DNA of 56,720 nt from assembly GCA_004535785.1 (NCBI GenBank), contig SPIB01000002.1, positions 17,465 through 74,184 of the forward strand. Direction: 5' to 3'. Of the stretch, positions 1 to 11,200 are shown piece after piece. Below the pieces are notes generated by a model that was not told the origin of the DNA, made no database searches, and saw only the letters and a list, made by a program, of their open reading frames with translations. The stretch is from Gammaproteobacteria bacterium LSUCC0112 (GTDB lineage Bacteria > Pseudomonadota > Gammaproteobacteria > Pseudomonadales > Pseudohongiellaceae). A program made the translations under genes and the position numbers. Each line of letters starts with the position of its first letter. Within the stretch, counting starts at the first letter, position 1.

Positions 1-587
1 TCCGCGCCAGTCCGGAACTGCCTTTGGAAGTTGTTGTCGAACGTGCGGCGGGCGCCGAACGGTTGTCCCTGAGTTTGACGCCTGCCGCCAGTCAGGCAGC
101 GGATGGGTCGGTGACCGGTGTGATCGGTGCCAGTGTGGCGCCGTTTGATTTGTACGCCAGTTTGCCGGCTGATCAGCGCCGCGAAGTCAGTTACAACCCG
201 ATCAGTGCCGTTGGTCCTGCGTTGCAGGAGACCTGGGACAAGTCGGTGTTTGTGTTGGAATCCATCAAGAAGATGGTGATTGGACTGATTTCAGTCAAGA
301 ATATTAATGGTCCGATCACCATTGCACAGGTGGCCGGGGAAACAGCAAGTTATGGTCTGGAAGTCTATCTGGGTTTTCTGGCGATATTGAGCATCAGTCT
401 GGGCGTGATGAATTTGCTGCCGATACCGGTGCTGGATGGAGGGCATTTGTTGTATTACACCGTAGAGGCTATCATACGCCGCCCGGTACCCGAGCGCATT
501 CAGGCCATGGGCCTGCAACTTGGATTGCTGATCATCGGTGGCATCATGATGCTGGCGATATATAACGACGTCAGTCGGCTGTTGTGA
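1..587 (+). CDS. rseP: Site-2 intramembrane metalloprotease RseP, C-terminal part
   Basis: The reading frame is open from base 3 to the stop at 585-587 (about 194 residues), so the N-terminus with the HExxH zinc site lies outside the window. Visible are the end of a periplasmic PDZ region, then a hydrophobic C-terminus with the family motif PIPVLDGGH, whose Asp is the third zinc ligand, and a last membrane segment. RseP cleaves anti-sigma factor RseA in the inner membrane to release sigma-E. Its position directly before bamA and skp is the standard order and supports the call over other M50 proteases. Confidence 0.95.
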   Translation, partial: RASPELPLEVVVERAAGAERLSLSLTPAASQAADGSVTGVIGASVAPFDLYASLPADQRREVSYNPISAVGPALQETWDKSVFVLESIKKMVIGLISVKNINGPITIAQVAGETASYGLEVYLGFLAILSISLGVMNLLPIPVLDGGHLLYYTVEAIIRRPVPERIQAMGLQLGLLIIGGIMMLAIYNDVSRLL

Positions 588-662
588 GCATTATTACGAT
601 AATGCATCCCTGTTGCCGCGTGACAATAAACTCATAGAAACGTCCGGATTTGTAAGAACTCC

Positions 663-3344
663 ATGATAAGAAAGTCGTGTCTCAGTGCTCTCCTGACCCT
701 TGGCATTGCTGCTACAGCGCAGGCGCAATCACAGAATTTCCGCATATCCGACATCCGTATTGACGGTCTGCAGCGGATTTCTCCCGGTGTGATGTTCAGT
801 CTGCTGCCGGTAGGTGTGGGCGATCAGATGGAAGCAGGCACGGCTGCCGCCATTATTCGTGCGATCACCGAATCCCAGTATTTTGAAGAAGTCGAAGTTG
901 CCCGCGACGGTGATGTGCTGGTGATCACCGTGCTCGAGCGACCTTCGGTCAGTGAAATCAATATCGAGGGCAACCGCGTTCTGCAAACAGAAGATATTCT
1001 GCGCAACATGGAACAGGCGGAAATTGTGGAAGGCGGTATTTTTACGCGCTCAACACTGGAAGCCATCCGCCAGGGTATTCAGGAAGTGTATTCCGGCCGT
1101 GGCCGTTACGGCACCACGGTGGATATCGAGGTCACCGAGCAACCGCGAAACCGTGTGGCCATCGATATGACGGTCAACGAAGGCCAGGAAAGCCGCATTC
1201 GTGACATCAATATTGTGGGTAACACCACCTACGAAAATGAAGAGCTGACCAGTATTTTTGATCTGGGCGTCCGCCCGTGGTATCTGCCACTGAGTCGTCG
1301 TGACCGTTATTCGCGTGAACAATTGGAAGGCGACATTGAGCGTCTGAACTCATGGTATCTGGACCGTGGTTTTGCGCGTTTTAACGTGGACAACACGCCG
1401 GTGTCCATTACGCCGGATAACGAACAGATCTACATCACCATCAATGTCAGCGAAGGCCAGCAGTACCAGATCAGCAAAGTGGATCTGGTCGGTGATCTGG
1501 TCAATGCCGAACCCTTATTGCGCGCCTACACGCTGGTTGGTCCCGGACAGACCTTCTCGCAGGCACTGATCACCGCCAGCGAAGAATACATGACACAGAT
1601 TCTGGGTAATCTTGGGTATGCGTTTGCGGAAGTGGAAGGGGTACCCAATATCAATGACGAAGACAATACTGTCGAAGTTATTTTTTATGTGGAACCTGGC
1701 GCACGTACCTACGTCAATCGCATCAACTTCCGAGGCAATGTGACCACCGCAGACGATGTGTTGCGCCGCGAAATGCGCCAACTGGAAAGCGCTCCCGCAT
1801 CCAGCCAGCAGATAGAATTCTCCAAAGTGCGCCTGGAGCGTCTGGGTTATTTCTCAACAGTGGAAGTGGATACCGTTGAAGTGCCCGGCACCTCGGATCA
1901 GGTGGATGTTGAATTTGAAGTAGAGGAGCAAAGCTTCGGCAGTGTGTCCTTCAGCATCGGCTCGGGCGGTGGTGGTAACTGGTTTGTGGCGACGGATCTG
2001 CAAGCTCAGAACTTTCTGGGCACGGGCCGCACCGTGGCGGTGGGCCTGAACCGCAGTTACTTCAGCAGCAGCGCCAACTTCTCATACATGGATCCGTATT
2101 TTACGCCCGACGGCGTCAGCCGTGGTTTCAGTGTGTTTTTCCAGAAGCAGGATTCTCCGTACAATATTGCGAGTTTCTCAACGACCTCGTATGGAACAAC
2201 ACTGAACTTCAGTTACCCGATCAGCGAGATTCAGCAGATTGGTTATAACATCGGTTACTCACACACTGAGCTGAGTTCGGGTGGTTTGTCGGTTCAGGAA
2301 ATTGAAGCCACACCGGTGCTGACACCGGGTGTTGACCGTTACATTATCAGTCCCGCCAATCTGAATCCCTGGAATGGCCCGGTCACCGATGCGATCACCG
2401 GCCTGGTCAGCGACCTGCCTGAGCAATACCTGAACAGAAATATGGATCCGGGCTTTATCGACAGAAACGGCACTGTATTTGACAACCTGACCTTCACCAC
2501 CAACTGGGTGCGACAGACCTTGAACCGTGGTCAACTGCCCACTGCGGGTTCACTGCAGCAATTGTCATTTGAAATCACCGTGCCGGGCAGTGATCTGGAA
2601 TACTACCGTGCCAGCTATAACACCCAATACTACAAACCAATTGTTGGTGAGGACTGGGTGTTCCACGTTCGCACTAACCTCGGTTATGGCAACGGTTATG
2701 GTGATACAGGTGAGCTGCCGTTTTTCCAGAATTATTTTGCCGGTGGTCTGGCCTACAACGGTGTTGTGCGTGGATTTGAAGAAAACAGCCTCGGCCCCCG
2801 CAGCACGCCGCCGATGACCTATCAGACTAACCTCGCAGGTTTGATCAAAGACGAAAACGGCAATGTCAAAGTCAGCCCGGGTGGTTTTGCCGATGGTTAC
2901 GATGGCAGTCTCGGTTACCTGACCTTGCCGGTGTTTGATAACAACGGCCAACCTGTGCTGGATGCCAATGGCAATCAGCAACTGCAACTGGCCGCTCAGC
3001 CTTATGATATTTACGGTGATCGCAACAGTTTTGGTGGCAACATTCTGACCACCGCGTCGATTGAGTTGTTGTTCCCGTTACCGATGGTCGAAGATCGCGG
3101 TCGTGTACGATCCAGCCTGTTCTTTGATGTGGGCAGTGTGTTTGCCAGCAATTGCTCGGCGCGTCAGACGGCGCTGAACACTTGCAGTCAGTTTGATGTG
3201 GGCGATTTGCGCTACTCGGTGGGTGTGGGTGTGACCTACTTGTCACCGTTTGGACCGCTGACGTTTTATCTGGCCAAACCCTTCACCAAAAACGGGACAG
3301 ATCAAACCAAGTCCTTTGACTTTACCATCGGCGCAGGATTCTGA
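663..3344 (+). CDS. bamA: Outer membrane protein assembly factor BamA
   Basis: This is an 893-residue Omp85 protein that inserts beta-barrel proteins into the outer membrane as the core of the BAM complex. Residues 1-21 are a signal peptide ending AQA. Residues 22 to about 420 are the repeated POTRA domains, and the rest is the barrel, ending in the expected aromatic residue (GAGF). The conserved VRGF motif of loop 6 is present (about residue 702). The protein is about 80 residues longer than the E. coli one; the extra length seems to lie in surface loops, especially around 560-610 and 715-800. It lies 75 nt after rseP. Confidence 0.97.
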   Translation: MIRKSCLSALLTLGIAATAQAQSQNFRISDIRIDGLQRISPGVMFSLLPVGVGDQMEAGTAAAIIRAITESQYFEEVEVARDGDVLVITVLERPSVSEINIEGNRVLQTEDILRNMEQAEIVEGGIFTRSTLEAIRQGIQEVYSGRGRYGTTVDIEVTEQPRNRVAIDMTVNEGQESRIRDINIVGNTTYENEELTSIFDLGVRPWYLPLSRRDRYSREQLEGDIERLNSWYLDRGFARFNVDNTPVSITPDNEQIYITINVSEGQQYQISKVDLVGDLVNAEPLLRAYTLVGPGQTFSQALITASEEYMTQILGNLGYAFAEVEGVPNINDEDNTVEVIFYVEPGARTYVNRINFRGNVTTADDVLRREMRQLESAPASSQQIEFSKVRLERLGYFSTVEVDTVEVPGTSDQVDVEFEVEEQSFGSVSFSIGSGGGGNWFVATDLQAQNFLGTGRTVAVGLNRSYFSSSANFSYMDPYFTPDGVSRGFSVFFQKQDSPYNIASFSTTSYGTTLNFSYPISEIQQIGYNIGYSHTELSSGGLSVQEIEATPVLTPGVDRYIISPANLNPWNGPVTDAITGLVSDLPEQYLNRNMDPGFIDRNGTVFDNLTFTTNWVRQTLNRGQLPTAGSLQQLSFEITVPGSDLEYYRASYNTQYYKPIVGEDWVFHVRTNLGYGNGYGDTGELPFFQNYFAGGLAYNGVVRGFEENSLGPRSTPPMTYQTNLAGLIKDENGNVKVSPGGFADGYDGSLGYLTLPVFDNNGQPVLDANGNQQLQLAAQPYDIYGDRNSFGGNILTTASIELLFPLPMVEDRGRVRSSLFFDVGSVFASNCSARQTALNTCSQFDVGDLRYSVGVGVTYLSPFGPLTFYLAKPFTKNGTDQTKSFDFTIGAGF

Positions 3345-3379
3345 TACGGAAAAAACCGCGCAGCGTGCATAAGACTCAG

Positions 3380-3388
3380 TGATATAAT
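3380..3388 (+). promoter_or_regulatory. Extended -10 promoter candidate upstream of skp
   Basis: The sequence TGATATAAT is a perfect extended -10 element (TG, one base, TATAAT) in the 122-nt bamA-skp gap, about 80 nt before the skp ATG. I see no good -35 hexamer, which extended -10 promoters can tolerate. It could provide a separate transcript for skp-lpxD-fabZ-lpxA-lpxB. This is inferred from sequence only. Confidence 0.4.
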
Positions 3389-3466
3389 GCGCCGCTGTTG
3401 CAAACGCACTAACCAATGCACCAACAAACGTACAAACGTGAAACAAATATGACCAAGGTGAATAAC

Positions 3467-3976
3467 ATGAAAAAATTAATGATACTGGTAGCAGGTCTGT
3501 TTTTGACAGTCAACATGGCTGTTGCCCAGACTGCGCCCGTCATTGGTATCATCAATCTGGAGCAGGCGTTGTTTAACACCGACGCGGCACGTGCACTGGA
3601 AACCGGCACACGCACCGAGTTTGCAGCAGACGAGGGGCGACTTGAACAGCTGAATACCGAGCTGCGTGCCATTATTGAACGCGCCCAACGTGATGAATCC
3701 ATCATGAGTGAATCCGAGCTGCGTGCACTTAATTCAGAGGCACAGGAAAAGCAGGTTCAAATGCAATTGATCAGTGAGCGTCTGCAGGCTGCCTGGCAGG
3801 AGCGTCAACAACAATTTGTTGAATCCATGCGTGAGCGTCTGGGGCAGGCTATTGAATCTGTTGTTCAGGAAGGCAGCTATGATCTGGTATTAAACGCCGA
3901 ATCAGTAGCGTTTTTTAATAACAGCTACAACATTACTGCACTTGTGACTGCAAAACTGAACGAGCTGTCGCGCTAA
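3467..3976 (+). CDS. skp: Periplasmic chaperone Skp (OmpH family)
   Basis: This 169-residue protein has a signal peptide (MKKLMILVAG... ending VAQ), then a short beta segment containing IGIINLEQALFNT and a long charged, Gln/Glu-rich helical region, the tentacle layout of trimeric Skp. Skp holds unfolded outer membrane proteins in the periplasm on the way to BamA. I chose the ATG at 3467 because it starts directly at the signal peptide and has AAGGTG 7 nt upstream. An in-frame ATG at 3449 would add six residues. The bamA-skp-lpxD order confirms identity. Confidence 0.93.
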   Translation: MKKLMILVAGLFLTVNMAVAQTAPVIGIINLEQALFNTDAARALETGTRTEFAADEGRLEQLNTELRAIIERAQRDESIMSESELRALNSEAQEKQVQMQLISERLQAAWQERQQQFVESMRERLGQAIESVVQEGSYDLVLNAESVAFFNNSYNITALVTAKLNELSR

Positions 3977-4021
3977 GCTCTGGCGTTTGGCGACGATCAT
4001 TCCCGTGTCGGGTACGCTGCG

Positions 4022-5131
4022 ATGAAGGCAACGTTCACGCTGGCAGAGTTATCTGTTCAGCTGGACGTGCCTGTGCGGGCGGGTGTTGGTGAGGCTTACA
4101 ACACGTCTGTAGAGGATGTGTTGATTGACGGCCTGGCAACCCTTGAAAATGCGACCTCCAGCAAACTGAGTTTTCTGAGTAATCCTCGTTACAGCGCACA
4201 ACTGTCAAACTGTCAGGCGGGTGCGGTGATTATTCATCCTGATCTGGCCAATAACACACATCTGCCTTGCCTGTTATCCTCAACCCCTTACGTGACTTAT
4301 GCCAAAGCCTCGCAGCTTTTTGCCGCTGCCGTTGCTCAGCACACTGGCGGTCAGACAGAGATTCACCCCAGTGCTGTGATCAGTGCAGAGGCGGTTCTGG
4401 GCAAGGATGTTAACGTTGGGCCGCATGCGGTGATTGAGGCCGGGGCTGTTGTGGGTGAGGGCAGTTGTATTGGTGCCGGTTGTTACATTGGTGCCAATGT
4501 CAGGATTGGCAGTCAGTGTGTTGTGTATGCCAATGTCACTGTTTATCACGAGGTTGTACTCGGTGATCGAGTCATTGTGCATGCCGGTGCTGTCGTGGGC
4601 GCCGACGGATTCGGGTTTGCATTTGATGGTCAGCGCTCAGTGAAAATTGCGCAACTGGGCAGCGTGCATATCGGTTCAGATGTAGAAATTGGCGCTGGTA
4701 GCAGCATTGATCGTGGCGCGCTCGATGACACGGTGATTGGTAACGGTGTCAAAATTGATAATCAGGTGCAGATAGGCCATAACTGTATTGTGGGCGACCA
4801 CACGGTGATCTGTGGCTGTAGTGCACTGGCAGGCAGTACCCGATTGGGGCGTTATTGTGTGATTGGTGGTGGTGTGGGCATCACCGGGCATCTGAGTGTG
4901 GTTGATCGGGTGACGGTCAGCGCGATGTCCATGGTGACCCAGTCCATTACAAAACCAGGGCTGTATTCCTCCGGCACCTTGTTGCAGGAGAGTGCTCAAT
5001 GGAAACGAAATGTGGTGACACTTGGCAAGTTATCCGAGTTGTCCCGAACCGTCAGGAATATTCAAAGGCAACTGGATGAAACCAACTTGCCGACGTCAGG
5101 AAATGATTATGATGAACATCGAAGAAATTAA
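4022..5131 (+). CDS. lpxD: UDP-3-O-acylglucosamine N-acyltransferase LpxD
   Basis: LpxD adds the second hydroxyacyl chain to UDP-3-O-acylglucosamine, the third committed step of lipid A synthesis, in the cytoplasm. The 369-residue protein has an N-terminal uridine-binding domain (about 1-110), then many hexapeptide repeats forming a left-handed beta-helix (about 111-310), then a C-terminal helical tail. The catalytic His probably lies in the QIGHNC segment (about residue 247). Its 3' end overlaps the start of fabZ by about 23 nt, suggesting translational coupling. Confidence 0.96.
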   Translation: MKATFTLAELSVQLDVPVRAGVGEAYNTSVEDVLIDGLATLENATSSKLSFLSNPRYSAQLSNCQAGAVIIHPDLANNTHLPCLLSSTPYVTYAKASQLFAAAVAQHTGGQTEIHPSAVISAEAVLGKDVNVGPHAVIEAGAVVGEGSCIGAGCYIGANVRIGSQCVVYANVTVYHEVVLGDRVIVHAGAVVGADGFGFAFDGQRSVKIAQLGSVHIGSDVEIGAGSSIDRGALDDTVIGNGVKIDNQVQIGHNCIVGDHTVICGCSALAGSTRLGRYCVIGGGVGITGHLSVVDRVTVSAMSMVTQSITKPGLYSSGTLLQESAQWKRNVVTLGKLSELSRTVRNIQRQLDETNLPTSGNDYDEHRRN

Positions 5132-5552
5132 GGAATATCTGCCACAACGTTATCCTTTTTTATTGGTTGACCGTGTGGTCAGTATCGACCTTGGGAAATC
5201 GATTGTTGCGTACAAAAATGTCAGCGTAAACGAGCCATTTTTTAACGGCCATTTTCCTGACTTTCCGATCATGCCGGGTGTGCTGATTATCGAAGCACTG
5301 GCGCAGGCAGCGGGTGTGCTGGGTTTCAAGAGTCAGGAGAAAAAACCCAAAGACGGTTATCTGTATTATTTTGTCGGGGCTGACGAAGTTCGTTTAAAGC
5401 GGCCCGTGGTCCCCGGTGACCAACTGACGCTGGAGGCCAGCATTCTGACCAGTAAACGTGGTATCTACAAATTCCAGTGCCGTGCCTCGGTAGGCGAGGA
5501 ATTGGTAGGCGAGGCAATCATCATGTGTGCAGAAAGGAAAAAGGAAAAGTGA
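5109..5552 (+). CDS. fabZ: 3-hydroxyacyl-ACP dehydratase FabZ
   Basis: FabZ dehydrates 3-hydroxyacyl-ACP in fatty acid elongation and competes with LpxA/LpxD for hydroxyacyl-ACP. The 147-residue product is a single hot-dog fold with the active-site His in NGHFPDFP and the Glu in [10 protein letters not shown]. The start at 5109 has CAGGA 7 nt upstream; ATG codons at 5103 and 5112 are close alternatives. The gene starts inside the end of lpxD, and its stop overlaps the GTG of lpxA. Confidence 0.96.
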   Translation: MMNIEEIKEYLPQRYPFLLVDRVVSIDLGKSIVAYKNVSVNEPFFNGHFPDFPIMPGVLIIEALAQAAGVLGFKSQEKKPKDGYLYYFVGADEVRLKRPVVPGDQLTLEASILTSKRGIYKFQCRASVGEELVGEAIIMCAERKKEK

Positions 5553-6331
5553 TTGACGCGCTTGCCATCATAGATCCCTCGGCCCGCATTGCCGAGGGGG
5601 TTCGCATAGGTCCGTGGAGTATTATTGGTCCGAACGTCACCATTGGTGAAGGCACTGAAATCGCCTCGCATGTGGTGATCAAGGGCAATACTCGTATCGG
5701 GAAAGGCAACAGCATTTACCAGTTTGCATCCATTGGCGAAGATCCTGCTGACAAAAAGTTTGCCGGTGAAGACACCTGGCTCGAGATTGGTGACAACAAC
5801 ATCATCCGCGAAGGCGCTACCCTGCACCGTGGTACGGGGGCGGGTGGTGGTTTGACGCGCGTCGGCAGCGGCAATCTGATGATGGCCTACGTGCACATCG
5901 CTCATGATTGCATGGTGGGCAACAATACGGTGTTCGCTAACAATGCCGGTTTGTCAGGTCATGTGCAGGTTGATGACTGGGCTATTCTGGGTGGTTATGC
6001 CGGGGTAAATCAGTTTCTGCGCATCGGCGCCCATGCCATGGTGGGTGGCATGACTCATGTCTCCCACGATGTGCCCGCGTATGTGATTGTCAGTGGCAGT
6101 CCACCCGCTGTGCGTAGTGTGAATACGGTCGGGCTTGAACGTCGTGGATTTGACGAGCAGACCGTCAAGTTGATTCGTGAAGCATTCAAAGTGATCTACA
6201 AGCGCGGCCTTAGTCTGCAGGAAGCGCAACAACAGATTGCGCAGATGGCAGATGACAACGCTGCACAACAGGTGGCGCTGACGGTGCTGCTGAATTCCAT
6301 TTCGGGATCTGCCAAAGGTATTCATCGTTAG
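5549..6331 (+). CDS. lpxA: UDP-N-acetylglucosamine acyltransferase LpxA
   Basis: LpxA catalyses the first step of lipid A synthesis, transferring a 3-hydroxyacyl chain from ACP to UDP-GlcNAc. The 260-residue protein begins with hexapeptide repeats ([17 protein letters not shown]) forming a beta-helix and ends with an alpha-helical domain. The catalytic His is in the segment [12 protein letters not shown]. The start is GTG at 5549, overlapping the fabZ stop (GTGA) and preceded by purine-rich AAAGGAAAA. That start gives the usual family length of about 260; upstream in-frame codons would only add non-homologous residues. Confidence 0.96.
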   Translation: MIDALAIIDPSARIAEGVRIGPWSIIGPNVTIGEGTEIASHVVIKGNTRIGKGNSIYQFASIGEDPADKKFAGEDTWLEIGDNNIIREGATLHRGTGAGGGLTRVGSGNLMMAYVHIAHDCMVGNNTVFANNAGLSGHVQVDDWAILGGYAGVNQFLRIGAHAMVGGMTHVSHDVPAYVIVSGSPPAVRSVNTVGLERRGFDEQTVKLIREAFKVIYKRGLSLQEAQQQIAQMADDNAAQQVALTVLLNSISGSAKGIHR

Positions 6332-6375
6332 CAGCGTGTTGCGTTTAAAACTATAAAAATTCAGGTGCCGGATTT

Positions 6376-7563
6376 ATGCTGATAGCCATGGTAGCGGGGG
6401 AGGCCTCCGGAGACATTCTCGGTGCCGGTCTGATCCGTGCCTTGCGTCAGCGTTATCCGCATGCCCGTTTTGTTGGGGTAGGCGGGCCAAAGATGTTGGC
6501 CTGTGGTTTTGAAACCATCACACCCATGGAACGGTTGTCAGTGATGGGTTTTATCGAACCACTGGGGCGTTTGCCGGAGTTGCTGCGCCTTAAACGTGAT
6601 CTGATCAAACGTTTCAGTGACGAAAAGGCCGCGGTTTTTATTGGCATCGATTCGCCGGGTTTTAACCTGCGCCTTGCGCAATCCCTTCACGATCTTGGCA
6701 TCAAAACCGTGCACTATGTCAGCCCCAGCGTCTGGGCCTGGGGACAAAAGCGCATCTTCAAAATTGCCCGCGCTGTTGACCTGATGCTGACCTTGTTTCC
6801 CTTCGAAACGGCTATCTATCAACAGCATGGCATTGCGGTGCATTGTGTGGGGCATCCCATGGCCGATCGTGTTGACCCGGATGAGGATCAATATCAGGCT
6901 CGTCAGCAGGCGCAGCAAACACTTGGATTGAATGTCAGCGGCGCACAACAGGTTGTGTGTCTGATGCCCGGCAGCCGGCATGATGAACTTGCCCGCCTGG
7001 CGCCGGTGTTTCTCGCAGCAGCCTTGCGCTGTCTGCAGATGCGCCCGACCCTGCAATTTGTGCTGCCCTGTGCCAATCAGACGCGCCTCGAGCAACTGAA
7101 CGGTTTGTTGGCGGATGCCCTGGCGCAGGACCCGGCCAACCAACACTGGCGTGATTCGTTCAAGGTGCTTGATGGACACTCTTATGAGGCCATGCGCGCA
7201 GCAGATATGGTGCTACTGGCCTCCGGTACCGCCACGTTGGAAGCCATGTTGCTGAAGCGCCCGATGATTGTGTGTTACAAGTTATCAGCAATGACCTGGT
7301 GGCTGGCATCACGTCTGGTTAAAGTCCCGGATATTGCCTTGCCGAATTTATTGGCGGGGCGGCGCCTGGTGCCGGAGTATCTGCAGCATGCGGTCACTGA
7401 GCAGACCTTGTCGACCGAGCTGCTGGCCTGGCTGGACGATTCGCTGCGCCGTGATGCCTTGTATGATGATTTTACGCGTATCCATCGCAGTATTCGTCTG
7501 GATGCCGATCAGCAGGCCGCCCACGCGGTCAGTACGCTGATTGGACAAGGTGTCACCCACTGA
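6376..7563 (+). CDS. lpxB: Lipid-A-disaccharide synthase LpxB
   Basis: LpxB is a membrane-associated GT19 glycosyltransferase that joins lipid X and UDP-diacylglucosamine into the tetra-acylated disaccharide. The 395 residues show the N-terminal AGEASGD motif, the VGVGGPKM segment, SPSVWAWG, LPGSRHDE and the C-terminal donor-site region around SGTATLEAMLLKRPM. Length is close to the E. coli enzyme. It follows lpxA by 44 nt, and its TGA overlaps the ATG of rnhB by one base. Confidence 0.96.
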   Translation: MLIAMVAGEASGDILGAGLIRALRQRYPHARFVGVGGPKMLACGFETITPMERLSVMGFIEPLGRLPELLRLKRDLIKRFSDEKAAVFIGIDSPGFNLRLAQSLHDLGIKTVHYVSPSVWAWGQKRIFKIARAVDLMLTLFPFETAIYQQHGIAVHCVGHPMADRVDPDEDQYQARQQAQQTLGLNVSGAQQVVCLMPGSRHDELARLAPVFLAAALRCLQMRPTLQFVLPCANQTRLEQLNGLLADALAQDPANQHWRDSFKVLDGHSYEAMRAADMVLLASGTATLEAMLLKRPMIVCYKLSAMTWWLASRLVKVPDIALPNLLAGRRLVPEYLQHAVTEQTLSTELLAWLDDSLRRDALYDDFTRIHRSIRLDADQQAAHAVSTLIGQGVTH

Positions 7564-8210
7564 TGGCCGCAGGGAAAAGACAGGATAATGTGCTGTTTGA
7601 TGAGCCATCCAAAAATGTCTCTGAATGGCCACAACATGCCAATGAACAGGTTGCCGGGGCTGATGAAGCAGGACGTGGACCGTTGGCGGGCGCGGTGTTT
7701 GCAGCGGCGGTGATACTGCCGCGTCACTATGATCTGCCTGGACTGAATGACTCCAAAAAACTCAGTGCCGCCCGGCGGGAGCTGTTGTACGATCTGATTC
7801 AGCAACAAGCGCTGGCGTTTGCAATTACACAGGTCTCTGCGGCTGACATCGACACGATCAATATCTTCCGGGCGTCTTTGCTGGCCATGCAGCAGGCGGT
7901 TGATGCACTCGGCACAGACGTTGATTTTGTGTATGTGGATGGCACACATTGCCCATCGTGGAACAGACGCAGTGCTGCACTGGTCAAGGGTGACAGCCGC
8001 CTTGATTGTATTGCTGCCGCCTCAGTGCTGGCCAAAGTTGCCCGTGACCGTGATATGCAGCGCTTGCACGAAGCGTTTCCCATGTATGGATTTGACAGGC
8101 ACAAAGCGTATCCAACACCCGAACATTTAGAAGCACTGGCGCAGTATGGCCCCTGTGTTGAGCATCGGCGTAGTTACGCGCCGGTGGCAAAATATCTCGC
8201 CAGCCACTGA
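7563..8210 (+). CDS. rnhB: Ribonuclease HII
   Basis: RNase HII cleaves RNA in RNA-DNA hybrids and starts removal of single ribonucleotides from DNA. Visible motifs are ADEAGRGPLAG (first catalytic Asp and Glu), LNDSKKLS, and a later acidic stretch before SVLAKVARD, all typical of type 2 RNase H. The 215-residue product has about 20 extra N-terminal residues relative to E. coli RnhB, so a later start is possible. The ATG at 7563 overlaps the lpxB stop, and lpxB-rnhB-dnaE is the usual order. Confidence 0.94.
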   Translation: MAAGKRQDNVLFDEPSKNVSEWPQHANEQVAGADEAGRGPLAGAVFAAAVILPRHYDLPGLNDSKKLSAARRELLYDLIQQQALAFAITQVSAADIDTINIFRASLLAMQQAVDALGTDVDFVYVDGTHCPSWNRRSAALVKGDSRLDCIAAASVLAKVARDRDMQRLHEAFPMYGFDRHKAYPTPEHLEALAQYGPCVEHRRSYAPVAKYLASH

Positions 8211-8249
8211 TCGTGTGCCGACTGATTTGAACTTTTTCAGGAATTTTGC

Positions 8250-11200
8250 ATGACCGTTACCCCCAACCAGTTTGTTCATTTGAATGTGCACACCGAGTTC
8301 TCAATTGTGGACGGTCTTGTCCGTGTTGACGAACTGATCAAAACAGTGCGCGCGCTGGACATGCCTGCGGTGGCGGTGACTGATCATGTCAATCTGTTTG
8401 CCATGATCAAGTTCTATTCCGAGGCGCTTGGCAAAGGCATCAAACCCATCTGTGGCTGTGATGTGTTAATCGAAAATACTGAGCGCCCTGATCGTCCTCA
8501 TGCCATCACGCTGCTGGTCAAAAATCTGGAGGGATATCGCAATCTGACGCGTCTGATTTCGATGTCCTATACCAACAAAGTCGGCCATGGCGAGCCGCTG
8601 CTGCGCAGGCAATGGCTGGAACATCATGCCGATGGTCTGATTGCGCTCTCCGGCGGCATGAATGGCGACGTTGGACGGGCGCTGGTGGATGGTGATCGTC
8701 CAGCCGCACTACGGGCACTGGCATGGTGGATGAACTTGTTTCCAGAGAGTTTTTATCTGTCAATTGCGCGCTGTGGTCGGCCCGGCGAAGAAGCTTATAT
8801 TCAGGCCGCTGTGCTGTTGTCATCTGACACCGACTGCCCACTGGTGGCGGTGAATGATGTGCGCTTTATCGCCGCGGCTGATTTTGAAGCGCATGAGGTG
8901 CGCGTGTGTATCCACGAGCGCCGTACGCTGGATGATCCGCGTCGGCCGCGTCATTACACCGAACAACAGTACCTGCGCTCTCCCAACGAGATGATCACGC
9001 TGTTTGAGGATTTGCCCGAAGCCATCGAGAACACAGTGCAGATCGCGATGCGCTGCTCGCTATCCCTGGAGCTTGGCAAACCGTATCTGCCCAATTACCC
9101 GGTCCCGGCCGGCATGACCATGGACGAATTTTTCCGTGAGATCAGTTTGCAGGGTCTGCAGCGCCGGCTGCCGCGCATTATCAGTGAAAGTCATCATTTG
9201 CCCTTTACCATCAATAGCAGCCAGATGGCCGATTATGCTGATTTTTGCAAACCCTATTATGAGCGGCTGGATTTTGAGCTTAACGTCATCATCCAGATGG
9301 GTTTCCCGGGTTATTTCCTGATTGTGATGGAATTTATCCAATGGGCCAAAAACAATGATATTCCTGTTGGACCAGGCCGGGGCTCGGGGGCAGGTTCCAT
9401 AGTCGCTTACGCGCTGGGGATTACCGATCTGGATCCTTTGCGTTATGACTTGCTGTTTGAGCGATTTCTGAACCCTGAACGGGTATCGATGCCGGACTTT
9501 GACGTTGACTTCTGCATGGAAGGCCGGGATCGGGTGATCCAGCACGTAGCTGAATTGTATGGCAAAGAAGCGGTATCGCAGATCATCACCTTTGGCACCA
9601 TGGCCGCCAAGGCGGTGGTGCGCGACGTGGCGCGAGTGCAAGGCAAATCCTATGGTCTCGCCGACAAACTCTCCAAACTGATTCCGTTTGAGCCGGGCAT
9701 CACACTGGAAAAAGCCATGGAAGACGAACCTGCGCTCAGGGAGTTTATCGACTCCGATGAAGACGCGCAGGAAATCATGGAGATGGCATTGAAGCTGGAA
9801 GGCATCACGCGCAACGTTGGCAAACATGCGGGTGGCGTGGTGATTGCACCCACCCGCCTCACGGATTTTTCCCCGCTGTATTGTGACGAGAACGGCGACG
9901 GCCTGGTCACCCAGTTTGACAAAAACGATGTGGAAACAGCGGGACTGGTCAAGTTTGACTTTCTGGGCTTGAGAACACTGACCATCATCGATTGGGCAGT
10001 GAAGATGATTAATAAGCAGGAGCCCGCGCACCGCGACAACCCGCTTGACATCACCATGATTCCACTGGATGACGTGCGTGTGTATGAATTGTTGCAACGC
10101 GGCGAAACCACAGCCGTATTTCAGCTGGAATCGCGCGGCATGAAAGATCTGATCCGTCGTCTGTTGCCCAGCTGTTTTGAGGACATCGTGGCCTTGGTGG
10201 CATTGTTCCGGCCGGGCCCCCTGCAGTCGGGCATGGTGGATGACTTTATCAATCGTAAACATGGCCGCGCCGAAATCAGCTACCCGCATCCGGATCTGTC
10301 ACCGGTACTGGGCAACACCTATGGCGTCATTCTCTATCAGGAACAGGTGATGCAGATCGCTCAGGTGCTGGCCAGTTACAGTCTGGGCGGCGCAGACATG
10401 CTGCGCCGGGCAATGGGTAAAAAGAAACCCGAGGAAATGGCCAAGCAACGCAGTATTTTTGTGGAAGGAGCGTCGGGTCGGGGACTCAGTGAGGAACTGT
10501 CAGGATCGATCTTTGACCTGATGGAAAAATTTGCCGGATATGGTTTTAACAAGTCCCACTCGGCTGCTTATGCGCTGGTGTCGTACCAGACTGCGTGGTT
10601 AAAAAAGCATTATCCCGCCTATTTTATGGCCGCGGTGATGTCAGCAGATATGCAGAACACCGACAAGGTGGTGACGCTGGTAGAAGAGTGCCGCGAAATG
10701 AAACTGCCCTTGATTGTGCCGGATGTGAACGTCGGGGCGTTTAATTTCACCGTCAATACCAAAGGCCAGATCGTTTACGGATTGGGCGCCATCAAAGGAT
10801 TGGGCGAAGGTCCCATAAACGCCATAATCAAGGCGCGCGACAGCGGTGGTGACTTTACCTCGCTGCTGGATTTTTGTCGCCGCGTGGATTTACGCACTGT
10901 TAATAAACGTGCGCTGGAGGCATTGATCAAAGCTGGCGCGCTGGACAACCTGTACGAGTCTGATACCGATACCACCCGTGCCTGGCTCATGGCGTCGCTG
11001 GCGGACACAGTGCAAGCCGCCGAGCAAAGCAGCCGAAATCTGGAATCCGGCGTGCAAGATCTGTTTGGTGACATTGCACCGGTGACGGAAACCGTTGCCG
11101 TCAGTGGCCTGTCTGAGGGACCCGGCAGTCACAAAATCAAGCCGTGGAGCCAGCAACAGCGCTTGCGGGAAGAAAAGGAAACACTGGGTCTATACCTCAG

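Noticed and set aside
9060-10289. Long minus-strand open frame (409 codons) inside dnaE
   Set aside because: It is the antisense of the conserved dnaE catalytic region, has no family motif and no ribosome binding site; it results from codon use in dnaE.
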